Shown here piece after piece: positions 59,572-64,000 of a stretch of DNA of 64,000 nucleotides. Position numbers and translations under genes: made by a program. The notes below the pieces were generated by a model, which was not told the origin of the DNA, did no database searches, and was given only the letters and a program-made list of their open reading frames with translations. The stretch covers positions 1 through 64,000 of the forward strand of contig NZ_FTNA01000006.1 of assembly GCF_900156205.1 (NCBI RefSeq), in the 5' to 3' direction. The DNA comes from Leptospira interrogans. Lineage in GTDB: Bacteria; Spirochaetota; Leptospiria; Leptospirales; Leptospiraceae. Each line of letters begins with the position of its first letter. Position 1 is the first letter of the stretch.

Positions 59572-60840
59572 TTGATTTTACAAACTAAAAAATTTCAACG
59601 TATTATGACTCGTTATTGCAGGTTTAACGGATTTTTTGAAGAAGAATTAAGGTCCTCCCATATAGCACCTGAAAAATTAGATTTAAAAAATCGGTCTTTA
59701 GAGACTTTATTTTTTCTTTTCCAATCGATCTGTAATCCTTCTACGATTCAGTTTTTACACGAACTTCCAGATCCAAGTTGGATTCGGTTTTGGGAAGACA
59801 GAGGAATCCAATTTTGCAATTTCCAACTTCTCAAAAGAAACTCAAAGAAAATTTTTCAATCTTCTTCTACCATCGATCCGATTCGAACCTGGGAAGAATG
59901 GGGTTCCGTTTCCGATCTAAACGACTCGGGTGAAATTCTTTTTTCTTTGGAAAAAGCAAGTTTTTCCAAAAGATTAAACTCTAAGATTCTTTTGACCCGT
60001 TGGAAATCAGAACAAGGTTTTCAAGATATTCCCTCAAAAATTTTAGAAAAACCTTATGATCTTTCCGATTTGATTTTCGAATGGTCGGAACTACAGACTG
60101 ATAAGATTGTTCTTAAACCGGAATTTAGTTTTTCGGGAAGACATAAAATTCTCAAATTCATTTCTATCGCTTCAGAACAGTGGGAAAATTCTAACCTTCA
60201 AAAAGAATCTTCCTGGTTTCCCTGTGTTGCACAACCTTGGGTTCAGAGAATTTATGATTTTTCGTGCCTCTATGATTTTGCGATTGGAGTTCCCACATTT
60301 TTAGGGAGTACGATTCAAATCTGCGATGAAAAAGGAAGCTATAACGGCGCTTATATTACTTCCACAAAAGAATCTGAATTTTTCTTTTTTCTATTAGAAC
60401 CGATCGTAAAAAAATTATCCGAAAGTTTTTCTCCAGAATACCAAGGCCCAGTTTCAATCGACGGGTTTGAGTTCAATTCTCAAAACATAAAAAAAATACA
60501 AAGAATCAGCGAAACCAATTACAGATGGTCTATGGGAAGAATTCTATTCGAACTTTCTAAATCCGTTTTCTTCCAACAAAAAAGAAACACGTTTGGAGAC
60601 AATCTTTCCATTCTTACTTTGCCTTTGAAACAAACGATTCCGAATTATTCGGAATGGATTTACGATTGGGGTCAATCTCAAGAAATCGAAATTTTTCCTT
60701 TAACTCCGGACCGTTTTGCGTCCGGAAAATCGTATGGGACTTCTTGGGTTCTTTTGAGATTTTTAAAAAATTCAGAGGAAAAGATACAATACAGAATCCA
60801 AAAGTTTTATTCCAAATGGAGGAAACGAATTCTTTACTGA
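59572..60840 (+). CDS. ATP-grasp-like hypothetical protein
   Basis: 422 residues. No family name recognised, but the C-terminal half has the ATP-grasp look. DKIVLKPEFSFSGRHKILKF resembles the ATP-binding Lys and glycine-loop strand. GPVSIDGFEF and ISETNYRWSMGRILFELS resemble the metal/phosphate site and its ENxR-type motif (here ETNYR). Such enzymes ligate carboxylates to amines. It could also be a degenerate member. The TTG start at 59572 lacks a clear Shine-Dalgarno sequence; an ATG at 59605 is an alternative. 73 bp before the COX4-like gene on the same strand. Confidence 0.6.
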   Translation: MILQTKKFQRIMTRYCRFNGFFEEELRSSHIAPEKLDLKNRSLETLFFLFQSICNPSTIQFLHELPDPSWIRFWEDRGIQFCNFQLLKRNSKKIFQSSSTIDPIRTWEEWGSVSDLNDSGEILFSLEKASFSKRLNSKILLTRWKSEQGFQDIPSKILEKPYDLSDLIFEWSELQTDKIVLKPEFSFSGRHKILKFISIASEQWENSNLQKESSWFPCVAQPWVQRIYDFSCLYDFAIGVPTFLGSTIQICDEKGSYNGAYITSTKESEFFFFLLEPIVKKLSESFSPEYQGPVSIDGFEFNSQNIKKIQRISETNYRWSMGRILFELSKSVFFQQKRNTFGDNLSILTLPLKQTIPNYSEWIYDWGQSQEIEIFPLTPDRFASGKSYGTSWVLLRFLKNSEEKIQYRIQKFYSKWRKRILY

Positions 60841-60913
60841 AATGTACTTGAGGCTTTTTCAGACCCTGACAGTATGTCCTATAAACCATCCGCAACCAAC
60901 TTTAGGATAAAAA

Positions 60914-61498
60914 ATGGAACTGTTTTTAAACTACGCACTTTACGTAATCGTCAGCATTGGATTTTTAATTCCCTTTACCGGATTTGTAATCGGAGCCGGA
61001 ACGATTATCAAAGCGACTCTCGTGGGGTTTGCCGTTAACTTTTCTTCTCAAGTTTTAGAAGAAAATAAACTCCAAGACTTTATCGAAAGAAACAAAGACA
61101 ACAAATTAGGAAAGTTTCTTCAAGAAGTAGTTCTAAAAGGCCAAGAAAAATTAAAAAGTAGTCCTACTAAAGAGGCTCACAAAGAAGAAAGCCACGGTTC
61201 GCACCATGTCATTTCTGTTAAAACTTATTCTCTAATTTTTGCTACTTTGATTTTCTTTACATTTGTCACCGTTTGGGTTGCGGGTATCGACTTCGGTGCG
61301 ATGAACGTAATCATAGCAATGGCGGTAGCAACTGCAAAAGCTTCCTTAGTTCTCGGATATTTTATGCATCTTAAATATGATACTTTGATGAACAGGGTCA
61401 TCTTTGGATCTGGATTTTTCTTTCTTCTATTATTGTTTGGGTTTTCTGCAGCAGATATTTTTACAAGATTTAAGGTTTTACTTTCTTTCGCATTCTGA
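60914..61498 (+). CDS. Cytochrome c oxidase subunit IV family protein
   Basis: 194 residues. A first membrane segment (about 8-38, IVSIGFLIPFTGFVIGAGTI), a charged soluble part (50-98), and three segments resembling the prokaryotic COX4 family: SVKTYSLIFATLIFFTFVTV, AMNVIIAMAVATAKASLVLG then YFMHLKYD, and VIFGSGFFFLLLLFGFSAAD. Subunit IV stabilises the terminal heme-copper oxidase in the inner membrane. The other subunits are not in the window. The N-terminal membrane segment and linker are an extension over the usual 100-residue form. AGGAT precedes the ATG, and a strong terminator follows. Confidence 0.88.
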   Translation: MELFLNYALYVIVSIGFLIPFTGFVIGAGTIIKATLVGFAVNFSSQVLEENKLQDFIERNKDNKLGKFLQEVVLKGQEKLKSSPTKEAHKEESHGSHHVISVKTYSLIFATLIFFTFVTVWVAGIDFGAMNVIIAMAVATAKASLVLGYFMHLKYDTLMNRVIFGSGFFFLLLLFGFSAADIFTRFKVLLSFAF

Positions 61499-61530
61499 TC
61501 AATAAACACTAATCTTTTAAAAAGTTCAAA

Positions 61531-61556
61531 AGCCGATCGTGGAGATCGGCTTTTTT
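61531..61556 (+). terminator. Intrinsic terminator after the COX4-like gene
   Basis: AGCCGATC (61531-61538), loop GTGGA, GATCGGCT (61544-61551), then T-run to 61556. An 8 bp perfect GC-containing stem plus T6 makes this the strongest terminator in the window. Confidence 0.9.
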
Positions 61557-61639
61557 ATTTCTAGAAACCATTTCGAAATTGAATTCATAGAACAACTCGA
61601 TTTAAATTTGGGTAAAAAGCTCAGAGAATTCTTTTTAAA

Positions 61640-61813
61640 TAACGCAAATTCAGCATAAGAAAACGAGAAAGAATTTTCTAAAAGTACGAGTTACTACAAT
61701 TTTAGAATTTGTTCGTAAAATCATGATTTCGGGAGTTCCCACATTTTAGAAATCGAGATCGCAACTTTTTTTAGAAAAATGAACCATGAATTCTTTACGT
61801 TGAATTCACGTTA
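61640..61813 (-). repeat. E element, copy 4
   Basis: AACGCAAATTCAGCATAAGA at the left and TACGTTGAATTCACGTTAA at the right. Inverse of copies 2 and 3 by its internal sequence. Confidence 0.65.
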
Positions 61814-62098
61814 ATTAGAAACTTAGATCAAATTTAATTGTTTTAGTTATCTCTTTTCTGGTTTTAAATGTGAAACTTCTCACATTGGAATAGTGAAATA
61901 ATTTCGATGTAAAAAAATATCATAGAAATACTTTTCTAAAAGTAGTAGTTACTCTCACAAATTTTGTCTCATTGAAGTCTATCATTACTTTTTGAACGTC
62001 TTTGGATTATGAAAAGTTGTAGTAGTTTCCACAAATCCTAGGTAAAATCTCTGCCTATTTTTAAAGTCATATTTTTTGATGATTTGGGTGAGATACAT

Positions 62099-62201
62099 TA
62101 GAATTATTGAAAAATTAATTCTCCATCTGTTTCTATTTCATGGAAGCGGGCAATTAAAACAGTTTTGTTAATCTGAACTATGGAATCTTTCAACGACTCT
62201 A
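62099..62201 (+). repeat. A element, copy 9
   Basis: TAGAATTATTGAAAAATTAA to AATCTTTCAACGACTCTA. The middle TTCATGGAAGCGGGCAATTA matches the other plus-orientation copies. Confidence 0.85.
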
Positions 62202-62289
62202 TTTTATTTTTGTATTAGTTCCTACAAATTAAAGAATTAGAATATTCTTCTATAGAATAAGTGTCGGAGCAATTGTTTATTTGAGAATT

Positions 62290-62522
62290 TGTCCCCAAAC
62301 CAGTCGAACGACCTAAAACGCGACCCGTAGGAAAGCGTTTTGCTGAGTTTCTCAAACGATTCAATTGAGTTTCTCAAAAATGTGGGAACTACGAAAATTT
62401 AACGACGTTAGAACTGCTCGCAAATTGCCAAATGCAACCTGTCGAGCGCCCATAGAAGCGAGACGCTGAGTTTCACAAAAATGTAGGAATACTGCATTTT
62501 ATTAAAAACTTCTAAAGAATCA
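62290..62522 (-). repeat. C element, composite copy
   Basis: Starts TGTCCCCAAACCAGTCGAAC and contains the optional module GTCGAGCGCCCATAGAAGCG. The last part, ATTTTATTAAAAACTTCTAA, is the usual C internal end. Extra sequence near 62310-62375 resembles the F repeat (GTAGGAAAGCGTTTTGCTGA). Confidence 0.6.
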
Positions 62523-62574
62523 ATTGACTCACTTTTCTTTATCTAAGATTTTTTCATTTTCCGGAGAATTCTTT

Positions 62575-63207
62575 ATGAAATACAATTTAATTCGTATTCT
62601 ATTTTTCTTATCTATCTTAATACTTATAATCTTGAGTTGTAAAAAAGAACATACACTTCATCCGGATACACAAGTGATTCAAATTCCAGCTCTCGGACTT
62701 GGACTTGACTACAAGGGCTGGTATTTTAGCAGCAATGAAACTCTTTTAGATCAAACGGAAAAATCTATATCGAACCCAGAGGTCAAAAAGGCTCTGGAAG
62801 TAGTAGAAATTAATTTTTTTCTATTTGAATATCCTCAAAGTAGTGCACAAGCCAAACCATTTAATACGAACATTAATTATACGATTGAAGATCTTTCTAA
62901 ACAACCAAGGGAAACTACCTTGGATGATTATGCTTCCGCAATAACCGGATTTTATCCGACAGTATTTCAAAAATACGAAATGATCAGCCCTCCTAAAAAA
63001 TCTAAAATTCACGGAATGGAAAATTTACTTTTAGAAGGCAGATTTGAACAATCCGTTGATGGTAAAAATGTAAAAATTCACAATTATCAAAGGATTTTTA
63101 TCGTTAATAAAAAAGCTCACGTTTTTACGGGAACATTTTTAGACAAAGATTCAAGATCTAAAGGTCCCAAAGTTTTAGAAGTTTTAACTAAATTTGTTAA
63201 ATTATAA
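62575..63207 (+). CDS. Hypothetical lipoprotein
   Basis: 210 residues from the ATG at 62575, supported by GGAG eight bases upstream; an in-frame ATG 17 codons earlier would put the signal peptide far inside. The signal MKYNLIRILFFLSILILIIL ends at Cys22 (IILSCKKE), a typical spirochaete lipobox. The mature part has GLGLDYKGWYFSSNE, then VEINFFLFEYPQS, and late strands (RIFIVNKKAHVFTGTFLDKD) suggesting a beta-rich fold. The composition and late strands recall PsbP/DcrB-like proteins, but no match is certain. Location is either the inner or outer membrane. Monocistronic, flanked by repeats. Confidence 0.78.
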   Translation: MKYNLIRILFFLSILILIILSCKKEHTLHPDTQVIQIPALGLGLDYKGWYFSSNETLLDQTEKSISNPEVKKALEVVEINFFLFEYPQSSAQAKPFNTNINYTIEDLSKQPRETTLDDYASAITGFYPTVFQKYEMISPPKKSKIHGMENLLLEGRFEQSVDGKNVKIHNYQRIFIVNKKAHVFTGTFLDKDSRSKGPKVLEVLTKFVKL

Positions 63208-63355
63208 ATTCAACTTCAAATCGTACACACTCAAAAATATATAATAGAGTCCAATTTTCAAACGGAGATTCTTTTAAAGTTCAAGCCTTATTGCAATCAG
63301 TAAAAAATTAGTATTATAAAATATACTAAAATAGTAAATCGATACTTTTAAGTAT

Positions 63356-63452
63356 TAAAGCTGTTGAAAAATTCCATAATGGAGATTAGCAAAATTGCTT
63401 CAATTTTCCATTTCAATACAACAGATAGAAAATTAATTTTTTAACAACTCTA
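63356..63452 (-). repeat. A element, copy 10
   Basis: AAAGCTGTTGAAAAATTCCA to AATTTTTTAACAACTCTA. Left terminal bases are diverged. Confidence 0.78.
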
Positions 63453-63702
63453 TTATAGAAATAACCTATTCTGACCTCGTAAATTTTAAAGATGCTCACA
63501 TTGTAAAAGTGACAATTTTTTATACAAACAATCAAAAGATCTTTCTAATTTCGTCGTCTGATGACATTTAAAACATGTTTATTTAAACATAAAGTTAATG
63601 CTTACCCAGATGAGCTCAATTGGAATTATAAATTAATATTGTAGCAGACAAATATAAAAGAAGATGTTTTTTTTGAACTTGGCCTACGGCCCTTGTTCAT
63701 AC

Positions 63703-63780
63703 TTACTGATCCACATAAAATTGCTTACTGTAAATTTTTATTGTCAAACACTAGATTCTTTACTATATAGTTCTGAGTAA
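63703..63780 (+). repeat. B element, copy 6
   Basis: TTACTGATCCACATAAAATT at the left and CTATATAGTTCTGAGTAA at the right. A little shorter than the others. Confidence 0.72.
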
Positions 63781-63952
63781 AGATAAAACTTGTTTACCTC
63801 TTTCAATTCAAAAATTCAGGGAAAAAGTAGTTTATTTAAAATATATACAGATCATATTGTTTTGAACAATTCATTAATTCTTCAATCGCATTTTCGTTGC
63901 CAAATTCATGTATGAATTTCTATATCTTAAGTTTCGATACATTGATTTTATA

Positions 63953-64000
63953 ATGAAAATAAAAGACGCTCAGAGACTTAAAATTAATCAAAAGGATTAT
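63953..64000 (+). CDS. Possible gene start cut by the window edge
   Basis: ATG followed by KIKDAQRLKINQKDY with no stop before the edge. No Shine-Dalgarno sequence is visible, so this is only a candidate. The sequence beyond the window would decide it. Confidence 0.25.
   Translation, partial: MKIKDAQRLKINQKDY

Larger units (their letters stand above)
61499..62574. other. Gene-free stretch, 1.08 kb, repeats
   Basis: After the terminator come an E element (61640-61813), A element copy (62099-62201) and a C-like element (62290-62522). Several GTAGTAGTTCCCACAA-type motifs lie between them. No gene seen. Confidence 0.65.
63208..64000. other. Gene-free right end of the window
   Basis: Holds an A element (63356-63452) and a B element (63703-63780). 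An ATG at 63953 opens a frame to the window edge, but there are only 16 codons to judge. Confidence 0.55.

Noticed and set aside
60285..60310. GGAGTTCCCACATTTTTAGG inside the ATP-grasp-like gene
   Set aside because: Resembles the scattered intergenic motif but encodes in-frame residues GVPTFLG and stands alone in the gene, so chance is likely.

Overview
The window is AT-rich chromosomal DNA from a spirochaete, almost certainly a pathogenic Leptospira of the L. interrogans group. The evidence is a set of Leptospira-typical families: a DUF1564 protein, a degenerate sphingomyelinase-like haemolysin (SphH type), a phasin-related protein, 7TMR-DISM receptors, a SET-domain protein and a cyclase/ATPase/TPR giant protein. 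The many long gene-free stretches packed with short dispersed repeats fit the same assignment. I see no rRNA, tRNA, CRISPR array, intact transposase or prophage.

Layout. 1-10.5 kb: a DUF1564 gene cut by the window edge, an adenosine deaminase-family gene, a potassium-uptake operon (unknown membrane protein, KtrB/TrkH, KtrA/TrkA), an aldo/keto reductase converging on it, a Cys-cluster hypothetical, and an overlapping operon rppH - truncated globin - acylphosphatase. 11-24 kb: SET-domain protein, glycerophosphodiester phosphodiesterase, a phasin-related gene with a striking tandem operator/promoter, MltA, a membrane AraC-type regulator, a DUF4442 protein, a K+/H+ antiporter, a CWC zinc-binding protein, a GNAT acetyltransferase and an alpha/beta hydrolase. 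23.8-36.6 kb: B12-binding radical SAM protein, hybrid histidine kinase, RsgA, a GMC oxidoreductase/alpha-beta hydrolase fusion, a second GMC oxidoreductase and a methyltransferase. 37-50 kb: a probably frameshifted gene, SphH, two small membrane proteins, a 1398-residue double-cyclase/AAA/TPR protein, a third GMC oxidoreductase and two membrane or exported hypotheticals. 51-64 kb: CDF metal transporter, PaaI-type thioesterase, MtgA glycosyltransferase, a BFD-like [2Fe-2S]/RibD-like pair, UMF1-family MFS transporter, small hypothetical, exported hypothetical, ATP-grasp-like protein, cytochrome oxidase subunit IV and a lipoprotein.

How the genes fit together. Potassium import (KtrAB) and K+/H+ antiport sit about 13 kb apart. 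MltA and MtgA both act on peptidoglycan. Two receptors share the same 7TMR-DISM sensor plan, one ending in an AraC DNA-binding domain and one in a kinase/receiver. Three GMC oxidoreductases each carry a four-Cys ferredoxin-like motif, and one is fused to a hydrolase with a Cys where Ser is usual.

The non-coding DNA is the most unusual part. At least six families of 80-230 bp elements occur in both orientations and nearly always between genes. Three have clear terminal inverted repeats and look like MITEs. One carries a GC-rich double hairpin whose arms change but stay paired between copies. Starts were moved from the longest open frame where a Shine-Dalgarno sequence or signal peptide supported it; such cases are noted.
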